A model generated the notes under the pieces. It ran no database searches. It had not been told where the DNA came from and worked only from the letters and a program-made list of their open reading frames with translations. DNA of 64,000 nucleotides from Abyssibacter profundi (lineage in GTDB: Bacteria; Pseudomonadota; Gammaproteobacteria; Nevskiales; OUC007), in NCBI RefSeq assembly GCF_003151135.1, contig NZ_QEQK01000001.1, forward strand, positions 292,829 to 356,828, written 5' to 3'. Shown in pieces: positions 27,559 through 35,630 of this stretch. A program made the translations under genes and the position numbers. Positions within the stretch are counted from its first letter, which is position 1; each line of letters starts with the position of its first letter.

Positions 27559-28593
27559 TCAGACGATTCGCGGCTCCGGCGGCAGGCCTTCCATCTCGGC
27601 CACAGACCCCGACAGCGGCTCGCCCTCGCGCGCACCGTTAATCCGCGCGACATGCATGACCGCATCACCCTCGTGGACCAACGGCAGGCACAGCCGACCA
27701 ATGACCACGCCGGGGCGCGGCGCATTCAGCGTGGTTTCGCTCTCACCGAAAGGATCGGCCACCACAGCCAGTGCCTGACCGGGCTCCACCCAGGCGCCCA
27801 ACGGAACCAGTGTGCGCAACACGCCGGAGCGTGGCGCGCGCACCCAGTGGCTGCTGTCGGCGACGATGGGCTGCTTCTGCGCCCGCCGGCGCGGCGACCG
27901 CGAGGGCGGCAGCATGCCCAGTTCACGCATGACACTGCGCACCCCGGCCACGCCGATGCGAATGGCCGTCTCATCAAAGCGCAAGGCCTCGCCGGACTCG
28001 TACAGCAGCACCGGGATGTCCCGTTGCGTGGTGTAGTCGCGCAGCGTGCCTTCCACCGGCGGCGAGTCGAGAATCAACGGCGCGCCAAAGGCCCGCGCCA
28101 GATTGGCGGTTTCGGGATTGGAGAGGTTGGCCCGAATCTGCGGATAGTTCGGGCGGTGGATGGCGCCGGTGTGCAGGTCGATCCCCACATCGGAGCGGGC
28201 TACAACCTCTTCCAGAAACAGATGCGCCAGCCGCGCCGCAACCGAGCCGGTCTCACTGCCGGGAAAGCTGCGGTTCAGATCACGACGGTCGGGCAGGTAG
28301 CGCGAATGCCGCAGAAAACCATGCACATTGACCACCGGCACTGCCAGCAGCGTACCGCGTAGCGACTTCAACCCCGGCAGGCGCAGCACGCGGCGGATGA
28401 TCTCCACGCCGTTAAGCTCATCGCCATGAATGGCCGCCGAGAGAAACAGCGTTGGTCCCGGCTTGCGCCCGCGCAGCACCCGCACGGGCATGGTCATGGG
28501 TGCGTCGGTATAAAGCTGGGCCACCGGCAGGTCGACGGTCCGGCTCTCGCCGGGGGCAATCTGCTGGTCGTGAATCTCCAGCAAATCAGTCAT
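27559..28593 (-). CDS. Succinylglutamate desuccinylase/aspartoacylase-family zinc hydrolase
   Basis: 344 residues; the M14-like zinc site is visible as HGDELNG (His and Glu ligands) and the later GIDLHTGA (His ligand), with RDLNRSFPG between. The start at 28593 (MTDLLEIHDQQ) overlaps the upstream gene by 8 bases. Such enzymes cleave N-acyl or gamma-glutamyl-type amide bonds. Homologues commonly sit near rimK, so it may reverse or trim a RimK-type product; this is an inference from context. Confidence 0.85.
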   Translation of the reverse strand: MTDLLEIHDQQIAPGESRTVDLPVAQLYTDAPMTMPVRVLRGRKPGPTLFLSAAIHGDELNGVEIIRRVLRLPGLKSLRGTLLAVPVVNVHGFLRHSRYLPDRRDLNRSFPGSETGSVAARLAHLFLEEVVARSDVGIDLHTGAIHRPNYPQIRANLSNPETANLARAFGAPLILDSPPVEGTLRDYTTQRDIPVLLYESGEALRFDETAIRIGVAGVRSVMRELGMLPPSRSPRRRAQKQPIVADSSHWVRAPRSGVLRTLVPLGAWVEPGQALAVVADPFGESETTLNAPRPGVVIGRLCLPLVHEGDAVMHVARINGAREGEPLSGSVAEMEGLPPEPRIV

Positions 28594-29032
28594 TCGCGCC
28601 CTGCTCGTCACCAATCTGCTTCAGCGCGTCCAGATGCCGCCGCACCGCGGCCTGGTGCTGGGCCAATAGCTGGTCCATCGGCGCATCCACCTGGGCCCGC
28701 GCCGCACCCAAGGCCTGATCCAGCCGGGATTCAATCTCCGCGAAGGTCTCGGCCAGCGACGCTTCGCGGCGCGGCGAGAAGAAGCTCTTCACGTCGGCCA
28801 CCAGCCGCTCGACACCCAGCCGTTCGGGGTCTTCTTCGGCCGGCAGGTCGCCCTGGCGACGAATTTCGGTTGCCAGTTCATCGGCAAAGCGGTCATGCGC
28901 CCGAGCGCAATCGTCAAACAGCGCCTTGCTCTGCGCATCCACGGCCATGCGATCACCGCCATACAGCTCGGCCAACTCTCTGCAGTGACCCAACACCGTA
29001 TTCAGGGCCACCAGACGTTCATCCATCAACAT
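28586..29032 (-). CDS. Four-helix-bundle protein, DUF2383/PA2169-like
   Basis: 148 residues, almost wholly helical, with the ferritin-like pattern LNTVLGHCRELAELY ... AHDRFADELATEIRRQG and a last helix HQAAVRRHLDALKQI. AGGAG six bases before the ATG at 29032 fixes the start; ATGs at 29050 and 29026 are the alternatives. The gene overlaps its neighbours on both sides, which ties it to the rimK transcript. Function unknown. Confidence 0.7.
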   Translation of the reverse strand: MLMDERLVALNTVLGHCRELAELYGGDRMAVDAQSKALFDDCARAHDRFADELATEIRRQGDLPAEEDPERLGVERLVADVKSFFSPRREASLAETFAEIESRLDQALGAARAQVDAPMDQLLAQHQAAVRRHLDALKQIGDEQGAND

Positions 29033-29930
29033 GTGCTGCTCCTGCATCATCCTGAGCCACTCTGACCGCAACCCGCGCCGGATGTAACCGGAACGTCGCC
29101 GGCGTATGACCAAACTCCTCGCCGTCGGCGGTGAGCCGGAGCGGGACGTCGGTGTCGATTTCTATCGCCGATGCCGAGGCCTGCAAGACCTCGCTAAAGT
29201 AGCGGTGCTGCCCGCGTCGCATGGCCAGACCAATCAGCACCAGCCGCCAAAACGAACGCAGCTTCCAGCTCGATAACACCAGCTGACCACTGTCGAGACG
29301 GGCATCGGCGTCAATCACCATGCCGCCACCGAAATGCCGGCCGTTGCCCACCGACAACTGGGTGCAGCGCAGCCGCTGCGGCCGGCCATCCAACTGAACC
29401 CTGGCGTTAAAGCTGCGATGGCTGCGCCAGGTGCGGATAGCCGCGAGCAGATAGCTCAGGGGGCCGAAGTAGCGCTTCTCCACCTGGCTGGTGTTGCGCG
29501 GAATCTCGGCGGCAATCCCGACATGCGCAACATTGAAGAACGGACGCCCGTTGACCTCGCTCACATCGATCCGAACGGTCCGGCCCTCGGCAATAATGGC
29601 TGCGGCGGCTTCCAAATCGTCCGGAATGCCGAGGCTGCGGGCCAGGTCGTTGGCCGTCCCCAGCGGGAGCACGCCCAGCGTCAGATCCGTATCCATGAGG
29701 GCTTCGGCCACCGAATTCATCGTGCCGTCGCCGCCGCCAGCGATGAGCAGCTCTGCATCATAGGCATGGCGGCGAATGCAGGACGGCACATCGTCGGGCC
29801 CATCGGGGTCCAGCTCGATGAGTGTAAGCCCGGCGTCGCGCAACCGCTGCAGCGCTGCGTCGACATCCTGGTCACCGTTGCGCGCATTGGGATTGAGCAG
29901 CAGCAGCGCTCGGCGTTCAGCCAAGGTCAA
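29019..29930 (-). CDS. Diacylglycerol/lipid kinase family protein (YegS/DgkB-like)
   Basis: 303 residues of the DAGK catalytic family. The nucleotide-binding loop LLIAGGGDGTMNSVAEAL and the GVLPLGTANDLARSLGIP segment are intact, and the C-terminal half has the GNGRHFGGGM motif. It should phosphorylate a lipid alcohol at the membrane; the substrate is unknown. Lies between rimK and the four-helix-bundle gene. Confidence 0.9.
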   Translation of the reverse strand: MTLAERRALLLLNPNARNGDQDVDAALQRLRDAGLTLIELDPDGPDDVPSCIRRHAYDAELLIAGGGDGTMNSVAEALMDTDLTLGVLPLGTANDLARSLGIPDDLEAAAAIIAEGRTVRIDVSEVNGRPFFNVAHVGIAAEIPRNTSQVEKRYFGPLSYLLAAIRTWRSHRSFNARVQLDGRPQRLRCTQLSVGNGRHFGGGMVIDADARLDSGQLVLSSWKLRSFWRLVLIGLAMRRGQHRYFSEVLQASASAIEIDTDVPLRLTADGEEFGHTPATFRLHPARVAVRVAQDDAGAAHVDG

Positions 29931-29955
29931 AGCCTCTCAACAGCCATTGCGACAT

Positions 29956-30861
29956 CTAGCCGGCACCCCGCGTGCGCGTCTTGCCCGGCTTATGGTTTTT
30001 CTCGATGAATTCGATGATCTGGCCAGCGATGTCCTTGCCGGTGGTGGTTTCGATACCTTCCAGACCCGGCGAGGAGTTCACCTCCATCACCACCGGCCCG
30101 TGATTGGAGCGCAGGATGTCCACGCCCGCCACGTTCAGCCCCATGATCTTGGCCGCACGAACGGCGGTGGACCGCTCTTCCGGCGTGATCCGGATAGACG
30201 TCGCCGAGCCGCCACGATGCAGATTGGAGCGGAACTCGCCTTCCTTGCCCTGACGTTTCATCGACGCGACCACCTTGTCGCCGATGACCAGGCATCGAAT
30301 ATCCGAACCGCCCGCCTCCTTGATGAACTCCTGGGCCAGGAAATAAACGTTCAGCCCACGAAAGGCGTCGATCACACTCTCGGCTGCCTTTTCGGTTTCG
30401 GTCAGCACCACGCCCACGCCCTGGGTGCCTTCCAGCAGCTTGATCACCATCGGCGCACCGCCAACGATGTTCATCAGGTCTTCGGTGTCATCCGGCGAAT
30501 GCGCAAAACCGGTCACCGGCATGCCGATACCGCGCCGTGCCAGCAGCTGATGGGCACGCAGCTTGTCGCGGGCACGCGTAATCGCCACGGACTCGTTCAC
30601 CGGGTAGGTGCCCATGATCTCGAACTGCCGCAGCACGGCCGTACCGTAGAACGTGATCGACGCGCCGATGCGCGGGATCACGGCATCAACGTTTTCGACC
30701 TTCTCGCCCTTGTAGTGGATCTCCGGCGAGTGCGACACGATCTTCATGTAGCAGCGCAGCGGGTCGATCACCCGCACATCGTGGCCGCGCGCCCGGCCGG
30801 CCTCCACCATCTTCCGGGTCGAATACAGCTTGGGGTTGCGGGACAGAATGACGATCTTCAA
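29956..30861 (-). CDS. rimK: RimK-type glutamate ligase (ATP-grasp)
   Basis: 301 residues. RimK adds glutamates to the C-terminus of ribosomal protein S6 and can make poly-glutamate. The start is a TTG at 30861, giving (M)KIVILSRN, exactly where family members begin. GAGGAG lies 8 bases upstream, and the TTG overlaps the stop of the preceding gene (TTGA). ATP-grasp features: [34 protein letters not shown] and [14 protein letters not shown]. Confidence 0.94.
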   Translation of the reverse strand: MKIVILSRNPKLYSTRKMVEAGRARGHDVRVIDPLRCYMKIVSHSPEIHYKGEKVENVDAVIPRIGASITFYGTAVLRQFEIMGTYPVNESVAITRARDKLRAHQLLARRGIGMPVTGFAHSPDDTEDLMNIVGGAPMVIKLLEGTQGVGVVLTETEKAAESVIDAFRGLNVYFLAQEFIKEAGGSDIRCLVIGDKVVASMKRQGKEGEFRSNLHRGGSATSIRITPEERSTAVRAAKIMGLNVAGVDILRSNHGPVVMEVNSSPGLEGIETTTGKDIAGQIIEFIEKNHKPGKTRTRGAG

Positions 30862-31328
30862 GTCGGCGTCTCCTCGGGTGGGGGTGCGCTGAGATAGGAG
30901 GCCGCAGGATCGACCAGGGCGCGGCCACGCAGCGCCGTGCGGCCCAACAACATGCGGAACAACATCGTATCCCGGTCCGTCAGCGTCATTTCGATGGGCC
31001 AGACCAGCTGACCGACGCGCACCGGGGTCAGAATCACGGGGCGATTTTCGCGATGCCCACCGGAATCGGTGACCACGCGCTCGTCGATGACCGGGGCCTG
31101 GCACCAGCACTCGCGATCCGAGTCCTGCTGAGGATGCACGCCAAACCGTGCGTAGCGTCCATCATCCCCGTCGAGAATCTCGACCGAGAACGCATGCAGG
31201 GCCGATGTGCGCGCGCCGGTATCGACCTTGGCCTTGATATGGGCGATGCCCAGTTCAGGCAGGCCAACCCATTCGCGCCAGCCCACCCGTAGCGAGATGT
31301 CCTGATTGTCCAGAGTCTCCTTACTCAT
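30858..31328 (-). CDS. rimB: RimB-like retropepsin-fold protease (ATP-dependent zinc protease family, DUF785)
   Basis: 156 residues. The aspartic-protease-like signature [13 protein letters not shown] (about 34-46) and the later MLLGRTAL, as in retropepsins, identify the family found with rimK. In Pseudomonas the protein is called RimB and is part of the S6-modification module. First gene of the leftward rimB-rimK-lipid kinase-DUF2383-hydrolase run, in which adjacent genes overlap or nearly touch. Confidence 0.85.
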   Translation of the reverse strand: MSKETLDNQDISLRVGWREWVGLPELGIAHIKAKVDTGARTSALHAFSVEILDGDDGRYARFGVHPQQDSDRECWCQAPVIDERVVTDSGGHRENRPVILTPVRVGQLVWPIEMTLTDRDTMLFRMLLGRTALRGRALVDPAASYLSAPPPEETPT

Positions 31329-31369
31329 TGTCCCGATGCTAACAGGCAGGCCAGAAAACCGAAGGGCGC

Positions 31370-31397
31370 TTCGGTGAAGCGATGCGCACCGTATAAT
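31370..31397 (+). promoter_or_regulatory. Candidate promoter for the DUF945-mnmG unit
   Basis: A perfect TATAAT at 31392-31397 lies 29 bases before the DUF945 ATG. The matching -35 (TTCGGT, 31370-31375, 16-base spacer) is weak. It lies in the 97-base gap shared with the divergent rimB gene. Confidence 0.5.
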
Positions 31398-31425
31398 TCA
31401 GGACTGCCCCGCCGACAACCGTCTT

Positions 31426-32808
31426 ATGCGCGCCACCATTGCACTCGGCATTGCCGTCCTCTTCGCCCTGCTGGGCGTGTCGCCCGTGTACTTCGGTGGC
31501 GTGATGGCGGATGCGTATTACGAAGGCCTGGAGCAGTGGATTCCCGACTGGGCGTTTCAGGTTCGCTCGGAGCGCTACCACCGGGGCTGGTTCTCTTCCA
31601 CCGCGCATGTCGAGCTGTCGCTCACACCCAGTCTTTGTGACACCCCGCCCTGCCCGGTGCTGCAGATGCAGACCCAGCTCACCCACGGCCCAATCCCGTT
31701 TGGCGCCACCGAGGCCTTGGGTGGCCAGAACCGCCTGCTGGGCGGGGTGATCCAGTCCACCATCGACCCCGCACCGCTGTTCCGTGCCGGCCGCATCGAA
31801 CCCGGCCTGCCACCGCTCAAGGCCTTCACCAAGGTGTATCTGACCGGCAGCAGCAGCACGCGCCTGGAAATGCCGGCATCAGGGCAAACCCTGCAAGCCG
31901 ACAGCGAACAGTTCAGCTTGGCCTCAGAGGGCCTGCTAGGCGTGATTGACCATCGGGGTGCCAGCGACCTGACCACCCATTTTGAAATGCCGCGCCTGGA
32001 AGCCACCGGCCAGCAGGGCCGGCAAGCCTTACTCAAGGGCATTAGCGTAGATTTCAGCGGCTCGCGCGAAGGCGAGTTGCTGCTGGGCGATTGGTCCGGC
32101 CAGCTGGATCGCATCCGCTTTCTGGCCCCGGAAGAAGACGCCCGCTACGCGCTCGATGCCCTGCGCCTGGGCGCCTCCACGCGACTGCGTGACGGGCTGA
32201 TTTCGGGCGACCTGAACCTCACGCTCGACCGGCTGGCCACCCCACAACAAACCGTGGGCGCCAGCCGCGGCAATATTCGCTTCGATCGCCTCGACGCCGC
32301 CACGTTGGTGCGTATTCGCAATGCCCTGCGGCCGGTGATTCGCGGCGAAGCGCCCTCGCCCGAGGCCCGGTTGGCGATTGCCGGCCTGCTGATGCAGTAC
32401 GGCCCGGCGCTGCTGCACCCAGGCCCGGAAATCACCTTTAACGACCTGCGCCTGGTCACCGACCGCGGCGTGGCGGCCGCCGACGGCAAGCTGCAGGTTC
32501 TGCCTGGCGCCGTCGACGGCCGACTCACGTTGGGCAAGCTGCTACGCCGCCTGGAGGGTGAGGCCGATATCGTGGTCGACGAACCCCTGGCCCGACAGTG
32601 GATGGACATGAGCGACCGTCCGGACCTGGCCTCCGCCCAGATGCCCGGCCTGATCGAAGACAACATTCTGCAGCGCACGCCAGATGACCAGATCGCCGTG
32701 AATCTCGAGTACAAGCAAGGCCGCCTGTGGATCAACGGCATCGAGAATGAACAATGGGCCGCGCTCATGGTCTTGCTGGACATGGGTTCCCTGGAGATCG
32801 ACTCGTGA
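31426..32808 (+). CDS. DUF945 (YdgA-like) family protein
   Basis: 460 residues with an N-terminal signal/anchor ([23 protein letters not shown]) and the family opening [28 protein letters not shown]. The rest is a long repeated beta-strand structure typical of the AsmA/DUF945-like envelope proteins. Function in the family is unknown. Its stop overlaps the mnmG start (GTGA), so mnmG translation is probably coupled to it. Confidence 0.82.
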   Translation: MRATIALGIAVLFALLGVSPVYFGGVMADAYYEGLEQWIPDWAFQVRSERYHRGWFSSTAHVELSLTPSLCDTPPCPVLQMQTQLTHGPIPFGATEALGGQNRLLGGVIQSTIDPAPLFRAGRIEPGLPPLKAFTKVYLTGSSSTRLEMPASGQTLQADSEQFSLASEGLLGVIDHRGASDLTTHFEMPRLEATGQQGRQALLKGISVDFSGSREGELLLGDWSGQLDRIRFLAPEEDARYALDALRLGASTRLRDGLISGDLNLTLDRLATPQQTVGASRGNIRFDRLDAATLVRIRNALRPVIRGEAPSPEARLAIAGLLMQYGPALLHPGPEITFNDLRLVTDRGVAAADGKLQVLPGAVDGRLTLGKLLRRLEGEADIVVDEPLARQWMDMSDRPDLASAQMPGLIEDNILQRTPDDQIAVNLEYKQGRLWINGIENEQWAALMVLLDMGSLEIDS

Positions 32809-34670
32809 ACACGGCATTCGATGTCATCGTTGTTGGTGGCGGCCACGCCGGCACCGAGGCCGCGCTGGCCGCCGCACGCATGGGTCGACGCACGCTGCTG
32901 GTGACCCACAGCATCGACAGCCTCGGCCAGATGAGCTGCAACCCGGCCATCGGCGGCATCGGTAAGGGCCACTTGGTGAAGGAGATCGATGCGCTGGGCG
33001 GCGTCATGGCCCGCGCCGCCGACGCCGCAGGTATCCACTTCCGCCGTCTCAATGCCCGCAAGGGCCCGGCCGTGCGCGCCACCCGCGCCCAGGCCGACCG
33101 CATGCTCTACCGCTACTTCGTGCGCGAGGCGCTCGAGCGGCAGGAGAACCTGTCGCTGTTCCAGCAGCCGGTCGCCGATTTGCTCTTCGAGGGAGAGCAT
33201 GTCGCCGGTGTCGAGACCGAAGGCGGGCTGCGTTTTCATGCCCGCGCCGTGGTGCTCACGGTCGGCACCTTCCTGGCCGGCAAGATTCATGTCGGCGAGC
33301 AGCAATCCGAAGGCGGCCGCGCCGGCGATGCGCCGTCCAACCGTCTGGCCGCCAAGCTGCGCGAACTGCCGTTCACCGTCGGCCGTCTCAAAACCGGCAC
33401 GCCGCCGCGCATTGACGGTCGCAGCATCGATTACTCACGTCTGCAAGAACAGCCGGGTGATGACCCGCGTCCGGTGTTCTCATTCCTCGGCAGCCGCGAC
33501 CAGCACCCGCGCCAGGTTCATTGCCACATCACCCGGACCAACGCCCAAACCCACGACATCATCCGTGGCGGCCTCGACCGCTCGCCCATGTATGCCGGCC
33601 GAATCGAGGGTGTGGGCCCGCGCTACTGCCCCTCGGTGGAAGACAAGGTTGTGCGTTTTTCCGACAAGGATTCGCACCAGATCTTCATCGAGCCGGAAGG
33701 CCTCAACACGACGGAGATCTACCCCAACGGCATCTCCACCAGCCTGCCTTATGACGTGCAGGTGGCGCTGGTGCATTCCATCGAAGGCTTCGAACAGGCG
33801 CATATCACCCGCCCCGGCTACGCCATCGAATACGATTACTTCGACCCGCGCGAGCTCAAGGCCACACTGGAGACCAAACATGTGCCCGGCCTGTATTTCG
33901 CCGGCCAGATCAACGGCACGACCGGCTACGAAGAAGCCGCTGCCCAGGGTTTGCTCGCCGGCCTCAACGCCGCCCGTGCCGTGGCGGACCAAGCGCCCTG
34001 GGTGCCGACCCGCAGTGAGGCCTACATCGGCGTGCTGGTGGACGACCTGGTGACCCGCGGCGTGCTGGAGCCCTACCGCATGTTCACCTCCCGCGCCGAG
34101 CATCGGCTGCTGCTGCGTGAAGACAACGCCGACCTGCGCCTGACCCCAACCGGCCGCGAGCTAGGCTTGGTCGACGACAACCGCTGGCAACACTTCGACG
34201 CCAAGCGCGCAGCCATCGAAACAGAACACCGGCGTCTGGCCACCACGCTGGTGCGTCCCGACGCCGCCCCTGCCGACTGGTCGCTCACCCAGGGGGTCCA
34301 CGCGCTGGAACTGCTACGCCGCCCGGAAATCACCCACGCAGGCATCGCCGAATGCATCGGTGACGGCAACGCTGCAGAAGATGTCGCCGAACAGGTCGAA
34401 ATCCAGGCCAAATACGCCGGCTACATCGACCGGCAGGAAAGCCAAATCAACCGCCAGCGGGAACTCGACCACACGCCGTTACCGGATGACCTCGACTACG
34501 CACAAGTCCACGGCCTGTCCATCGAAGTCCAGCAACGCCTCAACGAAGCCCGCCCCGACACCCTCGGCCGCGCCTCACGCCTGCCCGGCATCACCCCGGC
34601 GGCAATCTCGATCCTGGCCGTACACCTGAAGAAAAGCGGATATCGCGTGTCGGGAGAATCGGCGGCCTGA
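32805..34670 (+). CDS. mnmG: tRNA uridine-5-carboxymethylaminomethyl modification enzyme MnmG (GidA)
   Basis: FAD enzyme that, with MnmE, modifies U34 of several tRNAs. 621 residues from the GTG at 32805: FAD-binding [17 protein letters not shown], the second signature [17 protein letters not shown], and [11 protein letters not shown]. The GTG overlaps the DUF945 stop. In many gammaproteobacteria mnmG is followed by rsmG-parA-parB; here none of these follows, and a parB lies 20 kb away on the other strand. Confidence 0.97.
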   Translation: MNTAFDVIVVGGGHAGTEAALAAARMGRRTLLVTHSIDSLGQMSCNPAIGGIGKGHLVKEIDALGGVMARAADAAGIHFRRLNARKGPAVRATRAQADRMLYRYFVREALERQENLSLFQQPVADLLFEGEHVAGVETEGGLRFHARAVVLTVGTFLAGKIHVGEQQSEGGRAGDAPSNRLAAKLRELPFTVGRLKTGTPPRIDGRSIDYSRLQEQPGDDPRPVFSFLGSRDQHPRQVHCHITRTNAQTHDIIRGGLDRSPMYAGRIEGVGPRYCPSVEDKVVRFSDKDSHQIFIEPEGLNTTEIYPNGISTSLPYDVQVALVHSIEGFEQAHITRPGYAIEYDYFDPRELKATLETKHVPGLYFAGQINGTTGYEEAAAQGLLAGLNAARAVADQAPWVPTRSEAYIGVLVDDLVTRGVLEPYRMFTSRAEHRLLLREDNADLRLTPTGRELGLVDDNRWQHFDAKRAAIETEHRRLATTLVRPDAAPADWSLTQGVHALELLRRPEITHAGIAECIGDGNAAEDVAEQVEIQAKYAGYIDRQESQINRQRELDHTPLPDDLDYAQVHGLSIEVQQRLNEARPDTLGRASRLPGITPAAISILAVHLKKSGYRVSGESAA

Positions 34671-34863
34671 TCCGTTGTCCGGGATGGCGCCGGAAACTCT
34701 ACGCTTGAACTGTCGTTGATTCGGGGGAGCTTACGCTGGGTCCGCCGGGATCGGCTCTGGAGTAGTTGAGAATCGGGCAAGAAGTAGCGCGAAAGCACAA
34801 CAAAGGCTGACGAAAGGACCGCAGTGCGCTCGATTCCTGCTGATTTCCTTAAATAAATAGGAA

Positions 34864-34924
34864 ACATAACGTCCGAATTCGGCCTGCCCAGCGAAGCTGG
34901 GCAGGCTGCAATGAGTTGTTATAC
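34864..34924 (-). other. attC-like integron recombination site after higA
   Basis: On the minus strand a 61-bp structure begins GTATAAC (34924-34918) and ends GTTATGT (34870-34864), matching R''/R' boxes with the core AAC and GTT bases. Between them is an 11-bp perfect stem (34882-34892 with 34896-34906, 3-base loop). The flanking L-box-like parts (ATTGCAGCC and GGCCGAAT) pair with one extrahelical base, and an unpaired spacer separates them from the R boxes. The higA stop codon TAA sits within the first box, as is common for cassette genes. There is no U tract, so a terminator is less likely. One position in each R box departs from consensus. Confidence 0.55.
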
Positions 34925-35209
34925 GGCTACTTTTTCGAGTGGCTGGATATGCTGGGATGGCCGTGTGGCCGATAGATCGTGGTTAGCCTGAAGGTTCAGC
35001 CAGAACTCCGGGGATGTGTTCAGTGCTTCCGACAGCAGCCACGCCGTTTCTGGAGTAACCCCGCGTTTCCCACGAACAATTTGATTGATGCGCTGTATGG
35101 GGATGCCGAGGTGATCTGCCAAAGCGCGTTGCGTCTGCCCCATTGGCTCCAGAAATTCCTTGAGCAAAATCACTCCAGGATGGGTTGCTTGGCGGTTTGA
35201 AGGAATCAT
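34919..35209 (-). CDS. higA: HigA-family antitoxin
   Basis: 96 residues, XRE-type helix-turn-helix (QRALADHLGIPIQRINQIVRGKRGV) in the VapI/HigA subgroup, with the typical opening HPGVILLKEFLEPMG. Start at 35209 with AGAGG six bases upstream. It neutralises HigB and usually represses its own operon. The gene is 16 bases behind higB, the usual toxin-first order of higBA. Confidence 0.9.
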   Translation of the reverse strand: MIPSNRQATHPGVILLKEFLEPMGQTQRALADHLGIPIQRINQIVRGKRGVTPETAWLLSEALNTSPEFWLNLQANHDLSATRPSQHIQPLEKVAV

Positions 35210-35225
35210 GATTGACCTCTCAACA

Positions 35226-35516
35226 TCAATGATAATCAGCGATTCGGACTTCGCTACAGTTCGATCCGAGCCACCGAAACACGATGCGCCACTGTGCGTT
35301 AATGCGGATGCTGTGAAATCCTGCGAGATCGCCGCGAAGTGCTTCAAGCCGATTACCCGGAGGTGAACGCAAATCGTTCAGGGATACCGCAGCATTCAAC
35401 AGATCGAGCTTGAGCAGGGCGGCATCAACGATGCTCGCTGGAATCCGCCGTGCTCGGGCACTGTTCTTGCCGTGGAACAGATCTTCAGTTGCCCGATCTC
35501 CGAATGACTGGATCAT
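35226..35516 (-). CDS. higB: HigB-family mRNA-interferase toxin
   Basis: 96 residues, RelE/ParE fold, plasmid-maintenance killer subgroup: MIQSFGDRATEDLFHG at the start, LNDLRSPPGNRLEALRGD in the middle, and the conserved IRINAQWRIVFRW before the end. It cleaves mRNA on the ribosome unless bound by HigA. The pair lies directly before the attC-like site and behind the PLD-SNF2 gene. Confidence 0.92.
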   Translation of the reverse strand: MIQSFGDRATEDLFHGKNSARARRIPASIVDAALLKLDLLNAAVSLNDLRSPPGNRLEALRGDLAGFHSIRINAQWRIVFRWLGSNCSEVRIADYH

Positions 35517-35535
35517 GCTCCGACATTAACGGATA

Positions 35536-35548
35536 CACGACATTCGTG
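35536..35548. promoter_or_regulatory. Short palindrome upstream of higB (possible HigA operator)
   Basis: CACGA-CAT-TCGTG, a 5-bp inverted repeat with a 3-base centre, about 20 bases before the higB ATG. It lies near a weak minus-strand promoter-like pair (TTGCTA and TATCCG). HigA proteins autoregulate from such palindromes, but this motif is short and could be chance. Confidence 0.3.
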
Positions 35549-35630
35549 CAATAGCAAGGGCGGGATCAGTTTGGTGGAAAGACGCATGTAACTGAACAGG
35601 ACACTGCGGCCGTACAGCACAGCGTGGCGT

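Noticed and set aside
34496-34867. 123-codon minus-strand frame over the mnmG 3' end
   Set aside because: It mostly lies antisense to mnmG, has no family resemblance and no ribosome binding site; the mnmG frame is certain.
34882-34906. Hairpin after mnmG as a rho-independent terminator
   Set aside because: No U tract on either strand, and the flanking boxes fit an attC-like site better. A terminating effect is still possible.
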